64,000 bases of DNA, taken from assembly GCA_018702955.1 (NCBI GenBank), contig JABJEK010000079.1:18876-82875 (forward strand). The letters run 5' to 3'. Below, piece after piece: positions 1-8,912 of this stretch; the stretch's first letter is position 1; every line of letters starts with the position of its first letter. Source of the stretch: Rhodospirillaceae bacterium. Lineage in GTDB: Bacteria > Pseudomonadota > Alphaproteobacteria > UBA6615. Position numbers and translations under genes: made by a program. The notes under the pieces were generated by a model, which saw only the letters and a program-made list of their open reading frames with translations, ran no database searches and had not been told where the DNA came from.

Positions 1-140
1 TGCAGATCGGCCACCAGTAGATCGCCTGTGTCCGGCAGCCAGGCGGCACCGGAATGGTCGAGGATGATCTGTTGCCCGGCGATATCAATCGCGACAGCCT
101 TGCGTTGATCAGCCGGTTGAGAATTTCCGTCAGGCGGCAT
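1..140 (-). CDS. pdeM: PdeM-type metallophosphoesterase, N-terminal fragment
   Basis: This is the first 46 codons of a gene that leaves the window at its left edge. On the minus strand an ATG at 140 opens a frame reading MPPDGNSQPADQRK, then a segment ending LPDTGDLLVADLH. ADLH is the expected first metal-binding motif of the PdeM phosphoesterases. The start lies 11 bases inside the end of the ligase-associated helicase gene, the usual translational coupling in alphaproteobacterial ligase-associated repair clusters, where PdeM acts as a nuclease or phosphoesterase in DNA damage response. The catalytic remainder is outside the window, so the call rests on the start motif and the neighbour. Confidence 0.72.
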   Translation of the reverse strand, partial: MPPDGNSQPADQRKAVAIDIAGQQIILDHSGAAWLPDTGDLLVADL

Positions 141-2586
141 CGAAACCGAGCTCCTTGGTGTCCACATTTTCCATGGCCTCAGAGATAAGATCTTCGGCCG
201 ATTCTCCAAGCAACTCGTCGATCGCCGCGCCGTAAACGCTCTCGCGGCCAATCTCGAGCAGGATCGGCACGGCCAGCGGCGAGACCCGGTCGAGATGACG
301 TTGGGTTATGCGGCCGCGCACCCGGGCCAGCATATCCGAAAGGCGGCGCACGTCCGTCAGGCCCGAGCCGGCGTCGGCCCGCGTGGCCCGCAGCAGGATG
401 TGATTGGGCTCGTGGGAGCGCAGCACGTCGTAGATCAGGTCCGAGTTGAACGTCACCTGGCGGCGGGTTTTTTCCTCGCCGGGATGGCGGCGCTGGATCA
501 GCCCGGCGATCACCGCGACGTTGCGGAACGTGCGTTTGAGCATGGATGATTCGGCCATCCACGCCTCGAGGTCGTCGCCCAGCATATCCTCATCGAACAG
601 CGCATCGAGGTCGGCCCCTTCGCAGGATTTGGTGCTCCACACGCCAATCACATAATCCGTCGCCACAAAGCCCAGCGGCCCCAGTCCCGCGCGCTCCATG
701 CGCCGGGTGAGCAGCATGCCCAGGGTCTGGTGGGCGTTGCGCCCCTCGAAGCAGTAGGCGACGAGGTAGTGTTTGTTTGCGCGGGGAAAAGTCTCGATCA
801 GCAGCCCGTCGCGCGACGGCAATACCGAGCGCCAGCGCTGGACATCGAGCCAGTTCGAGACCTGTTCGGGCAGGTCCGCCCAGGTCTTCGGATTCGACAG
901 GATCATGCGCACCCGGTCGGCGAGATGGGTCGATAGCGGGAACCGCCCGCCCACATAGGCGGGTACCGCCGGGGCGTCGCCCTTACCCGGGCGCGTGATC
1001 ACGCTGGTCTCGCGAACCTCGACGAATTCAAGCAGGCGGCCCGCGAAAACAAACGTGTCGCCGCCGGTCAGGTGGTTGACGAAGCTCTCCTCTACTTCGC
1101 CCAGCACCCGGCCGCGGCCCATCCTGACCTTGAGGGTCGGCGCCTCGACGATGGTGCCCACATTCATCCGGTAGTCGCGCACCGCCGCCTTGGTCGCGAT
1201 CTCGTAAGTCCCGTTGGAGGTCCGGAATAGTCGCTGAAACTTCTTGTAGCCGCCGAGTGCGTATCCGCCCGTGGCCACGAACTCGAACACGTCGTCGAAA
1301 TCCTCGCGCGACAGATCCATATACGGCCCGGCGGTCCGCACCTGCTCGAACAGCGTGTCGCGATCCACCGGCCCGGCACAGGCCGTGCCCAGGATGTGCT
1401 GCGCCAGCACGTCGAGCCCGCCCGGGCGTGCGGGCAGGCCGTCGAGTGTGCGCGCGCGCACCGCATCGACCGCCGCGCGGCATTCGAGCACCTCGAACCG
1501 GTTGGCCGGCACCAGCACTGCCCGGCTCGGGCTATCCAGCCGATGGTTTGAACGCCCGACCCGTTGCAGGAGCCGCGTCGAGCCCTTCGGGGCGCCGACC
1601 TGGAGCACCAGATCGACCGCGGCCCAGTCCACGCCCAGATCGAGCGACGACGTCGCGACCACGGCGTCCAGATCACCCCGCGCCATCGCCGCCTCGACCT
1701 TGCGGCGCTGCTCCGGCGCGAGGCTGCCATGGTGCAGTGCGATCCGCAGGTCGTCCTCGTTCATCCGCCAGAGTTCCTGGAAGATGATCTCGGCCTGGGC
1801 GCGGGTGTTCACGAACACGATCGTCGTCCCCGCATCGCGCAGCTGGTCGTAGATCTCGGGGATCGCATGGGTGCCCATATGGCCCGACCAGGGCATCTCC
1901 ACGGCCGTCTCCAGCACGTCGATGCGCGGTTCTGCCCCGCTTTCGCCGAGGACGAGAGACACGTCATTGGCGTCGCGTGTCGGCGACAGCCAACGCCGCA
2001 GCCGGTCGGGCTCGGCCACCGTCGCGCTCAGGCCGACCCGGCGCGCGCTGGGCGCGAGCGCCGTCAGACGGGACAGGCCGAGCGACAACAGATCGCCGCG
2101 CTTGTTGTCCTCCAGCGCGTGCAACTCATCGACGATCACGCAGCGCAGCCGGCCGAAGATCGCGGGCGCATCCTCATAGGACAGCAGCAGCGCCAGGCTC
2201 TCCGGCGTGGTCATCAGCATCTGTGGCGGGGAGCGCCGCTGGCGCTGGCGCTTCGATTGCGGCGTGTCGCCGGTCCGGGTCTCGGCGCGGATCGGCAGGC
2301 CCATCTCGGCGATCGGTATCTCGAGGTTGCGGTGGATATCCACCGCCAGCGCCTTCAGCGGCGAAATGTAGAGCGTGTGCAGACCTTCGGGCGGCGCGTC
2401 AGTCTTCGTCAGTTCCACCAGGCTCGGCAGGAACCCGGCGAGCGTCTTGCCGCCGCCCGTCGGTGCGATCAGGAGTGCGGAGCGCCCGGCCGCCGCAGCG
2501 TCCAGCATCTCCAGCTGGTGGGGGTGCGGTGCCCAGTTGCGGCCGGCAAACCAGCCGGACAGAGCGGCCGGCAAACGATTACGCAT
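130..2586 (-). CDS. Ligase-associated DEXH-box DNA helicase (Lhr-like)
   Basis: An 818-residue superfamily 2 helicase, the normal length for the ligase-associated DEXH branch of the Lhr family. It is an ATP-driven 3'-5' translocase thought to unwind DNA or RNA:DNA during repair. Visible motifs are Walker A APTGGGKT (residues 41-48), the DEXH box as DELH (153-156), SAT motif III (187-189) and a motif VI segment QRVGRSNHR in the second RecA domain. A long Lhr-type winged-helix and C-terminal region follows. It is preceded on the same strand by a HIT-family gene 33 bases away and overlaps the start of pdeM downstream, so the three are probably one operon. No ATP-dependent DNA ligase gene is visible; it may lie left of the window. 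Confidence 0.95.
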   Translation of the reverse strand: MRNRLPAALSGWFAGRNWAPHPHQLEMLDAAAAGRSALLIAPTGGGKTLAGFLPSLVELTKTDAPPEGLHTLYISPLKALAVDIHRNLEIPIAEMGLPIRAETRTGDTPQSKRQRQRRSPPQMLMTTPESLALLLSYEDAPAIFGRLRCVIVDELHALEDNKRGDLLSLGLSRLTALAPSARRVGLSATVAEPDRLRRWLSPTRDANDVSLVLGESGAEPRIDVLETAVEMPWSGHMGTHAIPEIYDQLRDAGTTIVFVNTRAQAEIIFQELWRMNEDDLRIALHHGSLAPEQRRKVEAAMARGDLDAVVATSSLDLGVDWAAVDLVLQVGAPKGSTRLLQRVGRSNHRLDSPSRAVLVPANRFEVLECRAAVDAVRARTLDGLPARPGGLDVLAQHILGTACAGPVDRDTLFEQVRTAGPYMDLSREDFDDVFEFVATGGYALGGYKKFQRLFRTSNGTYEIATKAAVRDYRMNVGTIVEAPTLKVRMGRGRVLGEVEESFVNHLTGGDTFVFAGRLLEFVEVRETSVITRPGKGDAPAVPAYVGGRFPLSTHLADRVRMILSNPKTWADLPEQVSNWLDVQRWRSVLPSRDGLLIETFPRANKHYLVAYCFEGRNAHQTLGMLLTRRMERAGLGPLGFVATDYVIGVWSTKSCEGADLDALFDEDMLGDDLEAWMAESSMLKRTFRNVAVIAGLIQRRHPGEEKTRRQVTFNSDLIYDVLRSHEPNHILLRATRADAGSGLTDVRRLSDMLARVRGRITQRHLDRVSPLAVPILLEIGRESVYGAAIDELLGESAEDLISEAMENVDTKELGFDAA

Positions 2587-2619
2587 CGAACACCCGGTTT
2601 TCTGCGTGTCGCATTTGTC

Positions 2620-3027
2620 TCAGCCGAATGCCCGACGCAGATCCGTGAGCCGCGTGCCCAATGCGTCGGACGCGTAGGACAACGGCGGCGCCACGCCCCA
2701 GATCGGGTTCGGCCAGGCCGCATCATGGGTGTGGCGCGCGACGATGTGGATGTGAAGCTGGGGCACCATGTTGCCGAGTGCGGCGACGTTGATCTTGTCC
2801 GGCTCAAACAGTTCCATCAGCGCCTCACTCGCGCGACTGATTTCGCGGCCGGCGGTCACCATGTCGTCGGGCGAGAGGTCATGGAAGTCCCGCAAATCCG
2901 GGCGCGCCGGCACCAGCACCAACCAGGGATAGTTTGCGTCGGTGAGTAGGAGCACCTCGCACAGGGGCCAGGCGCAGACGGACACCGTGTCGGCGGCGAG
3001 CTGGGGGTGGAGTTCGTAATCGGTCAT
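2620..3027 (-). CDS. HIT-family (histidine triad) protein
   Basis: A 135-residue cytoplasmic protein with the histidine triad signature QLHIHIVARH near residues 94-103, which carries the nucleophilic and metal-like His cluster of nucleotide hydrolases and transferases. The upstream half has the usual HIT strand region (VLLLTDANYPWLVLVPARP). HIT proteins cleave nucleoside phosphoramidates or dinucleotides, but the substrate cannot be read from sequence. It is the first gene of the minus-strand run leading into the repair helicase and pdeM, and it is divergent from the quinone oxidoreductase gene. A link to adenylated DNA repair intermediates is an inference from position only. Confidence 0.9.
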   Translation of the reverse strand: MTDYELHPQLAADTVSVCAWPLCEVLLLTDANYPWLVLVPARPDLRDFHDLSPDDMVTAGREISRASEALMELFEPDKINVAALGNMVPQLHIHIVARHTHDAAWPNPIWGVAPPLSYASDALGTRLTDLRRAFG

Positions 3028-3155
3028 GGCTGAGTGTGCATCCGTTGGGCCTGAGGCCGGGTAGTCTAGCGCGACGAGGCCGAGAGCTCACCCGGCTAGT
3101 GCAGACGGGCCGCCTGGTGCAAACTCGAACCACCAATACGAATGGAAGAAACGCC

Positions 3156-4139
3156 ATGAAAGCCGTCTGGTATGAAGAACTCGGACCCGCCCGTGCGGTC
3201 CTGACGTTTGGTGAAATGGATTCACCCGATCCCGGCCCCGGCGACGTCCGCGTGAAGCTGCATGCGTCCGGCGTGAACCCGGCCGACGTGAAACGCCGGG
3301 GGCTCGGTACCTACGGCATGGAATATCCGCGCATTATCCCCAACAGCGACGGCGCCGGGATCATCGACGCGGTCGGCGACGGGGTATCGGACATCGAGGA
3401 AGGCCAGCGGGTCTGGCTGTTCAACGGCCAGCGGCAAGGCCGCGCGTTCGGCACTGCGGCGGAATACATCACACTCGCTTCATGGCTCGTGGCACCCCTG
3501 CCCGACGCCCTCAGCTTCGACGAAGGGGCCTGCCTGGGCATCCCCTGCATGACCGGCCACCACAACGTGTTCTCCAGTGGCCCGGTCACCGGAAAGACCA
3601 TCCTGGTGACCGGCGGCGCGGGTGCGGTCGGCCACTACGCGGTGCAGTGGGCCCGCTGGGGTGGTGCCACGGTCATCGCAACAGTCAGTTCCGACGAGAA
3701 AGCCGCCCATGCGAAAGCCGCAGGCGCGCATCACACGGTCAACTACCGGGACACCGACGCCGCCGACCAGATCCTGGAACTGACCGGCGGCGAAGGTGTT
3801 GATCGCGTTGTTGAAGTCGACCTGGCCGCCAATCTCGACCTGACGGCCAGGGTTCTCGCCACGGGCGGCACGATCTCGGTCTACGCCACCACCGGCGACC
3901 CGGAAAACCTCATGCTGCGGATGGCGCTGCGGAACGCGATCGTGCGGTTCATGGTCCTGCACAGCGTGCCCCGCGCGGCGATCGACCATGCGCGCGCCGA
4001 CATCACAGCGTGGCTGACCGCAGGAAACGGGCTGCACACCGTCGCCGGGGCGTTTCCGCTGAGCCAATGCGTGGAAGCCCATGAATTCGTGGAATCGGGC
4101 GCCAAGCTGGGCACGGTGATTGTCAGGCCGACCGAATAG
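3156..4139 (+). CDS. Zinc-independent MDR-family NADPH:quinone oxidoreductase
   Basis: A 327-residue medium-chain dehydrogenase/reductase. The N-terminal GroES-like domain begins MKAVWYEELGP, and the Rossmann domain has the nucleotide-binding loop GGAGAVG at residues 153-159. The cysteine and histidine ligands of zinc alcohol dehydrogenases are absent, as in quinone oxidoreductase and zeta-crystallin members that reduce quinones or enals with NADPH. I place the start at 3156, where GGAAGAA lies just upstream. The frame is open further left, but those 40 residues look non-coding. It is a single gene between the divergent HIT gene and a membrane protein gene 26 bases downstream. Confidence 0.88.
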   Translation: MKAVWYEELGPARAVLTFGEMDSPDPGPGDVRVKLHASGVNPADVKRRGLGTYGMEYPRIIPNSDGAGIIDAVGDGVSDIEEGQRVWLFNGQRQGRAFGTAAEYITLASWLVAPLPDALSFDEGACLGIPCMTGHHNVFSSGPVTGKTILVTGGAGAVGHYAVQWARWGGATVIATVSSDEKAAHAKAAGAHHTVNYRDTDAADQILELTGGEGVDRVVEVDLAANLDLTARVLATGGTISVYATTGDPENLMLRMALRNAIVRFMVLHSVPRAAIDHARADITAWLTAGNGLHTVAGAFPLSQCVEAHEFVESGAKLGTVIVRPTE

Positions 4140-4165
4140 CGCCAGATCTGAGCGGGGGACAGGAC

Positions 4166-4780
4166 ATGCCGAAGAAGATCACGCGTTCCGAATGGGCCGT
4201 ACTCGCGGCGACACTGGCCTATATCGCGGTGTTCGGCGCGGTATTCATGTCGACGGGAAACCGCGAATTCCTCTGGTACATCATCACGCTGCTGATCCTC
4301 GTCGCTCTTGTCGGTGTCGGCCAGCGCAAGGCGGTCTTCCCGCCCGCGATCCTCTGGTCACTTTCCCTATGGGGATTCGTGCACATGGTCGGCGGCGGCA
4401 TGCCGGTCGGCGAAACCGTGCTCTATGGCCACGTGATCCTGCCGGTCTTTCAATCCGGCGAGATTGTGTTCCTGCGCTATGACCAGCTGGTCCATTTCTA
4501 TGGTTTCGGCATCACCGCATGGTTGCTGTGGCATCTGCTGCGACGTCATTTCCCGGAGATGGAAGGCAGCATGAGCATCTATGTATTCGCCGTCCTTGGG
4601 AGCATGGGGCTCGGCGCCGTGAACGAGATGATCGAGTTCGCAGCGGTCGTCATGTTTCCGCAAACCAATGTGGGCGGCTACGTCAACACAGCACTCGACC
4701 TCGTGTTCAACGCCGGCGGCGCCATTACAGCCATGGTGATTGTGGCGATCGCCGCTCCGGCACCAGCAAAACCCAGATAG
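4166..4780 (+). CDS. Integral membrane protein, YjdF/DUF2238-like
   Basis: A 204-residue protein with about six hydrophobic segments. The central part holds RYDQLVHFYGFGITAWLL, followed by a GAVNEMIEF segment and a NTALDLVFNAGGA segment. This spaced His, Glu/Asn and Asp/Asn pattern inside membrane helices resembles the YjdF (DUF2238) family of uncharacterised inner-membrane proteins. No function is established for that family. It follows the quinone oxidoreductase gene by 26 bases on the same strand and may be co-transcribed with it. The family call rests on pattern recognition, not alignment. Confidence 0.6.
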   Translation: MPKKITRSEWAVLAATLAYIAVFGAVFMSTGNREFLWYIITLLILVALVGVGQRKAVFPPAILWSLSLWGFVHMVGGGMPVGETVLYGHVILPVFQSGEIVFLRYDQLVHFYGFGITAWLLWHLLRRHFPEMEGSMSIYVFAVLGSMGLGAVNEMIEFAAVVMFPQTNVGGYVNTALDLVFNAGGAITAMVIVAIAAPAPAKPR

Positions 4781-4824
4781 GGGGCCCGGCGAACCGGAGA
4801 ATGCGTCTGATAGGTTGCCAAATC

Positions 4825-4880
4825 GTCACGGTTTTGTGACATAAGAAAGCAAGTGGGGAGGCACCGGAAACACGGGTGCC
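4825..4880 (+). promoter_or_regulatory. Two inverted repeats in the leader of the fatty acid hydroxylase gene
   Basis: The 133-base gap before the TTG-start di-iron enzyme holds GTCAC/GTGAC (4825-4829 and 4836-4840) and GGCACC/GGTGCC (4860-4865 and 4875-4880). The first could be an operator near a weak promoter (TTGCCA at 4815, CATAAG at 4840). The second would form a hairpin in the leader RNA. I do not recognise a known riboswitch here. Confidence 0.3.
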
Positions 4881-4913
4881 GAAGACACCCGCAGTCCTTG
4901 CGGAGGTTGTGCG

Positions 4914-5855
4914 TTGAGTATCGTTTTAGACGGGGGCGCCGACGCCATCACGGGCGACGGCAAACAGCGAAATATCGTCGGCTACGCGCTGACTTTTCTA
5001 CTCTGGCCCGGAATCCTGGCGGCCTGCCTCTACGGCACCTGGCTCGGCTTCGAGGCCGGCCATTCCGCGATCTATTTCAACATCACCTACCTGTTGCTGG
5101 CGCTGAGCCTGTTCACGCTCGAACGCCTGTTGCCCCATGAGCGCAACTGGCTCGACAATGACGGCCAGATCGGCCCGGACCTCGCCCACACACTCCTGAA
5201 CAAGGGCTTCGCTCAGGTCCTCGTCGTGGTCGGCGTGACCATCGGTATCGCCGAGGTGGCAGCCAGCAAGGGCGGCGGGTTCTGGCCCGGCGACTGGCCG
5301 CTCGCGTTCCAGATTATCCTCGGCATGCTGATCGCCGAGGCCGGCCTGTACACCGCTCATCGGGTGGCCCATGAATGGTCGCTGCTCTGGCGCTTCCACG
5401 CCGTGCATCACAGCGCCCCGCGCCTCTGGTTCTTCAACACCGGGCGCTTCCACGTGGTCGACACGGTGACCAGCATCCTGCTCAGCCAGCCGCTGCTGTT
5501 TCTGGCCGGTGCGCCGTCCGAGGTCTTCATCTGGGTGAACTCGACTACCGCCTTCATCGGCATGCTGACCCATTGCAACATCGAGATGCGCTTCGGGCCG
5601 CTGAACTATGTGTTCAACACCCCCGCCGTGCATCGCTGGCACCATTCGCGAAAGCCGGCGGAGGGCAACAGCAACTATGGTGAAAACCTGATGCTCTACG
5701 ATGTCCTGCTTCGGACGTTCTACTGCCCGAACCGGCGCCCCCCGACCGACATCGGCATCGACGGGCCGATGCCCGCCAGCTTCGCGGGCCAGGTGGCCCA
5801 GCCTTTTCGGCGTATTCAGGCGGCCCTGCCGGTCACCCATGACGACGACCAGTAG
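4914..5855 (+). CDS. Fatty acid hydroxylase / sterol desaturase family membrane di-iron enzyme
   Basis: A 313-residue integral membrane oxidase. Histidine clusters of the family are present in order: HRVAHE, then FHAVHH, a later HCN, and VHRWHH near the C-terminus. These bind two irons for O2-dependent hydroxylation or desaturation of lipid-like substrates. Four or more hydrophobic helices precede and separate the clusters. The start is a TTG at 4914, supported by GGAGG at 4902-4906 with seven bases between; no ATG fits as well. It ends 6 bases before the convergent oxygenase gene. The substrate (sterol, fatty acid, carotenoid or alkylglycerol) is not determinable. Confidence 0.9.
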   Translation: MSIVLDGGADAITGDGKQRNIVGYALTFLLWPGILAACLYGTWLGFEAGHSAIYFNITYLLLALSLFTLERLLPHERNWLDNDGQIGPDLAHTLLNKGFAQVLVVVGVTIGIAEVAASKGGGFWPGDWPLAFQIILGMLIAEAGLYTAHRVAHEWSLLWRFHAVHHSAPRLWFFNTGRFHVVDTVTSILLSQPLLFLAGAPSEVFIWVNSTTAFIGMLTHCNIEMRFGPLNYVFNTPAVHRWHHSRKPAEGNSNYGENLMLYDVLLRTFYCPNRRPPTDIGIDGPMPASFAGQVAQPFRRIQAALPVTHDDDQ

Positions 5856-5861
5856 AACGCT

Positions 5862-6572
5862 CTACTTCGCATCATGAAAGATGATCCCCAGCGTCGTGCG
5901 CGCGCCGCTGTGCAGTCGGCTCACGCCATGACGCATGGTCGCTCGGTAGTATCCGCGTGATCCCTGAACAGGCCGGTGGCGCACCGGGAAGATCACCGCG
6001 TCCCCCCGTTTAAGGGGCACCACCTCGACCCGCGACTGCTGGCGCGGGCGCTGCTCGGTCACGACGAACTCCCCGCCGGTGAAGTCCTTGTCCGGATCGG
6101 ACAGGAGAATGGTCGCCTGCAGCGGGAACACCTCGTCGCCATAGAGATCCTGATGCAGACGGTTGTGGTCACCGGGCCCATAGCGCAGCAGCAGCGGCGT
6201 GGGCTTTGTCTGACCGTTTGTATGACAAATCGCGCGATAGCCAGCGTGGTCAGCGGGATAGCGTTCGTCCACACCAAGTACCCCATTCCAGCGGTTGGCG
6301 ATCGCCGCGAGCGGTGGGTAGAGAGCCTCGCGCAGCGCCTGCACCACATCGGGCAGGGGATCATCGAAATACTTGTATTCACCCTGGCCGAAACCATGCC
6401 GGGCCATGATCACGTGATTGCGGAAGCTCGATTTCCCGTCATAACACCTCGTCAGCGCCGCACAGTCCTTCGCGCCGAGGAGCGACGGGATGCAGGCATA
6501 GCCCCATTCGTCGAGCCGGGAGCGCAACACATCTGCGTCGAGCGCCGACAAACGCGTCTTCATTCCTGACAT
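5862..6572 (-). CDS. 2-oxoglutarate/Fe(II)-dependent dioxygenase (prolyl 4-hydroxylase type)
   Basis: A 236-residue soluble oxygenase. The iron triad appears as HQDLYGDE (first His and Asp) and a distal His in the MRHGVSRLH segment, followed by the 2-oxoglutarate-binding Arg in RTTLGIIFHD. A GGEFVV strand lies between them, as in P4Hc-fold proteins. The start at 6572 is chosen because GGAGG sits seven bases upstream; an upstream in-frame ATG would add eight residues but lacks a ribosome site. The substrate may be a protein, peptide or small molecule. It is convergent with the di-iron membrane enzyme. Confidence 0.85.
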   Translation of the reverse strand: MSGMKTRLSALDADVLRSRLDEWGYACIPSLLGAKDCAALTRCYDGKSSFRNHVIMARHGFGQGEYKYFDDPLPDVVQALREALYPPLAAIANRWNGVLGVDERYPADHAGYRAICHTNGQTKPTPLLLRYGPGDHNRLHQDLYGDEVFPLQATILLSDPDKDFTGGEFVVTEQRPRQQSRVEVVPLKRGDAVIFPVRHRPVQGSRGYYRATMRHGVSRLHSGARTTLGIIFHDAK

Positions 6573-6646
6573 CGGAACGCCTCCGGTTCTTGGCATCAGA
6601 GCTCAGTCTGTATGGCCGCAGCATCCGCTGCCACCCGCTTCTTGCG

Positions 6647-7897
6647 CTATAGAGCGCGCGGGCGGCGCAGCAACATCCAGATAAAGGCCACGACCTGCAG
6701 CGCCAGTGCCACGCCGAACGCCGCGCGGTAGCCCATCACCGAATACGCACCATCCGCAGCAACCGGCCAGAGGTTGATGACTTCGCCCATCCCCCATTGC
6801 AGGGCGAACGCGGCGGCGAAAATCAGCAGGTTCTGGGCCGTGCTGGCGCGCCCGGCCAGCTCGGGTGGAAAAGCCCGCGCGAGCACCGAGAAAATCACCA
6901 CGCCGGTGGTGCCCGTGGCCCCGAAGACGAACCACAGCAAGCCCGGCGCGGACGTCCATTCGAACAACACCAGGAGCTGGACCAGAATGAAGAGCCCCAT
7001 GCCGGTTGCCGCCGTGACCAGCGGCGGAATATTCCGCCGCGCCAGCCTTTCAGCGGCGAACCCGACCACGACATTGCCGATGACGAATCCTCCCGCGCCG
7101 GCCAGCAAGGTGAAGCTGACAGTGCGCGAATCCAGCCCCGCGATGTCGCGCAACCATGGCCCCGCCCACAGGGTCTGGATGGCGAGGAAGCTGCCTTGTG
7201 ACAGCGCCGCAAGCGGCGCCACGCTCCAGAAAACGCCGCTGCGATAGACCGAGAACATGCCGCGAATGCGCGCCGCCATGGGTTCGCCGGCACCGGCGCG
7301 GGTGCGTTCGGGTGCGACGAACCAGATCATCACGGCGACGGCGAAGGTGGCGATTGCCAGCGCGACGAAGCCGTAGCGCCAGCCAACCACGCTCACCAGC
7401 GCTTCGGTTGGCGCGGTGGCGACCATCGCACCGAGCCCGCCGAAGGCGACGACCAGGCCGTTCATCAGGGGCAGCTTGTCGCCCGGGTACCATTCGCTCA
7501 TCGCCTTGAAGGCGCCCATCAGACAGGCCGCCACGCCGAGCCCGATCAACGCCCTGCCCAGCACGAGGCTCCACAGCCCGTCGCCGATGGAAAACAGGAA
7601 TGCGCCGATGGCGGCGACCAGCAGCAGGCCGGTCACCACGCGGCGTGGCCCGTGACTGTCAAGATAGATGCCGACGGGAATCTGGGCAGAGGCAAACGCG
7701 ATGAAATAGGCGCTGGTCAGCATGCCGAGCTGGCCCGGGGACAGAGACATCTCCAGCGCCAGATCCGGCCCGATCACCGCGTTCACGGTGCGATACAGAT
7801 AGGAGAAGAAATAGCCGAGCGCGAACGGCAGGAAGATCAGCGCGAACAGACGTGCGGCGGGTGGCCGGTCTTCCGACCGATCGAGAACATCTGCCAT
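6647..7897 (-). CDS. Major facilitator superfamily transporter
   Basis: A 416-residue carrier with about twelve hydrophobic segments. The loop after helix 2 reads YLDSHGPRRVVTG, a version of the MFS motif A (G-x-x-x-D-R-x-G-R-R). A long central loop PERTRAGAGE separates the two halves. It lies 15 bases downstream of the enoyl-CoA hydratase gene on the same strand and is likely in its transcription unit, so it may import or export an organic acid handled as a CoA ester. The substrate is unknown. Confidence 0.9.
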   Translation of the reverse strand: MADVLDRSEDRPPAARLFALIFLPFALGYFFSYLYRTVNAVIGPDLALEMSLSPGQLGMLTSAYFIAFASAQIPVGIYLDSHGPRRVVTGLLLVAAIGAFLFSIGDGLWSLVLGRALIGLGVAACLMGAFKAMSEWYPGDKLPLMNGLVVAFGGLGAMVATAPTEALVSVVGWRYGFVALAIATFAVAVMIWFVAPERTRAGAGEPMAARIRGMFSVYRSGVFWSVAPLAALSQGSFLAIQTLWAGPWLRDIAGLDSRTVSFTLLAGAGGFVIGNVVVGFAAERLARRNIPPLVTAATGMGLFILVQLLVLFEWTSAPGLLWFVFGATGTTGVVIFSVLARAFPPELAGRASTAQNLLIFAAAFALQWGMGEVINLWPVAADGAYSVMGYRAAFGVALALQVVAFIWMLLRRPRAL

Positions 7898-7912
7898 CTA
7901 GAGGATCATCTT

Positions 7913-8692
7913 CTAGCGGCCACGGAACTTTGGTTTTTCACGCGCCTTGAACGCGTTGTAACCAGCCATGTAATCCTCGCTGTCCGCATAATCGAACTGG
8001 GCCTCGAGCTCGGCCCGGCTGAGCGGACGCGGATCGGCCAGGCGCGCCAGCGCGGCGCGGTGATAGCGGTGCGACAGAGGGGCGCCGTCGGCGATCCACC
8101 GCGCGGCCTTCATCACGTCTTCTTCGAGCTCGGCGTCAGGCACGACCCGGGTCAGCAGGTTCTTGGCGACAGCTTCCTCGGCGGAAATCGCCCGGCCCTC
8201 GAGCAGGATTTCCGCCGCGACCGCCCGGCCACCCGCATCGACCAGATACTGGACCAGGTGATAACCGAGGAAGAGCCCGATATTCTTCGCCGGCACGCCG
8301 AAGCGCCCGGACTCGCCCGAAATGCGCAGATCCGCGGCCAGCGCCAGCTCGAAGCCGCCGCCGATGCAGAAACCGTGGATCATGGCGATCACCGGATGGC
8401 GCGAATTGCGCACGCCCAAAAACGCCCGGTCGGTGGCGCGCTCATAGGCCTTCACCTTTTTACGGTCGGACCGCTCGGCCTCGAAATTTGTGATGTCTGC
8501 GCCCGCGCAGAACGCCTCGTCGCCCGCACCCCGCAGGATGATGCAGCGCAGATCATCGTCCTCGCCCAGCGCGTCGATGGTGTCGCCGACGGCGATCCAG
8601 TCTTCCATGCGCAGCGCGTTGCGCTTCTCGGTGCGGTGCAGGGACACGATGGCGATGTCGTCGCGGCGCTCGACCTGAACGGTGTCGGACAT
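7913..8692 (-). CDS. Enoyl-CoA hydratase/isomerase family protein
   Basis: A 259-residue crotonase-fold protein. The oxyanion-hole regions are AGADITNF and HGFCIGGGFELALAADLRI, and the second catalytic region reads FGVPAKNIGLFLGYHLVQYL. The glutamate seen in canonical hydratases in that second region is not obvious, so this may be an isomerase, hydrolase or lyase of the superfamily. The start at 8692 (MSDTVQVERRDD) matches the family N-terminus; the open frame upstream is rejected. It precedes the MFS gene by 15 bases. Confidence 0.88.
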   Translation of the reverse strand: MSDTVQVERRDDIAIVSLHRTEKRNALRMEDWIAVGDTIDALGEDDDLRCIILRGAGDEAFCAGADITNFEAERSDRKKVKAYERATDRAFLGVRNSRHPVIAMIHGFCIGGGFELALAADLRISGESGRFGVPAKNIGLFLGYHLVQYLVDAGGRAVAAEILLEGRAISAEEAVAKNLLTRVVPDAELEEDVMKAARWIADGAPLSHRYHRAALARLADPRPLSRAELEAQFDYADSEDYMAGYNAFKAREKPKFRGR

Positions 8693-8790
8693 GGGATTCT
8701 CGCTTTTTGGGATGCCTAACGATTGGGCGGGCAGTATCGCGCAATTCGGGTCAGGTGGCGAGACGGGATAAGCCTCCACGCACCCCAATC

Positions 8791-8910
8791 GTCATACGCG
8801 GACTTGATCCGCGTATCTCACATAGACCGAGACGAGATGCCCGGATCAAGTCCGGGCATGACGGGTGTGAGTTGAGAGACGAGATGCCCGCATCAAGTGC
8901 GGGCATGACG
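8791..8910. repeat. Cluster of three short palindromic repeats
   Basis: Three about 29-base palindromic units lie at 8791-8819, 8834-8863 and 8881-8910. The first is GTCAT ACGCGGA-CTTGA-TCCGCGT ATCTC; the next two are in the opposite orientation with stems GCCCGGA and GCCCGCA. They fill the gap between the 3' end of the COG0523 GTPase gene and the hydratase gene. Such hairpins can act as terminators or mRNA 3' stabilisers. The same family recurs near 29.4, 32.5, 36.5 and 40.7 kb. Confidence 0.9.
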
Positions 8911-8912
8911 AT

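Noticed and set aside
1564-2949. 461-residue plus-strand open frame opposite the helicase gene
   Set aside because: It lies antisense to a clear helicase and HIT gene, has no recognisable domain, and reflects GC-rich third-position bias.
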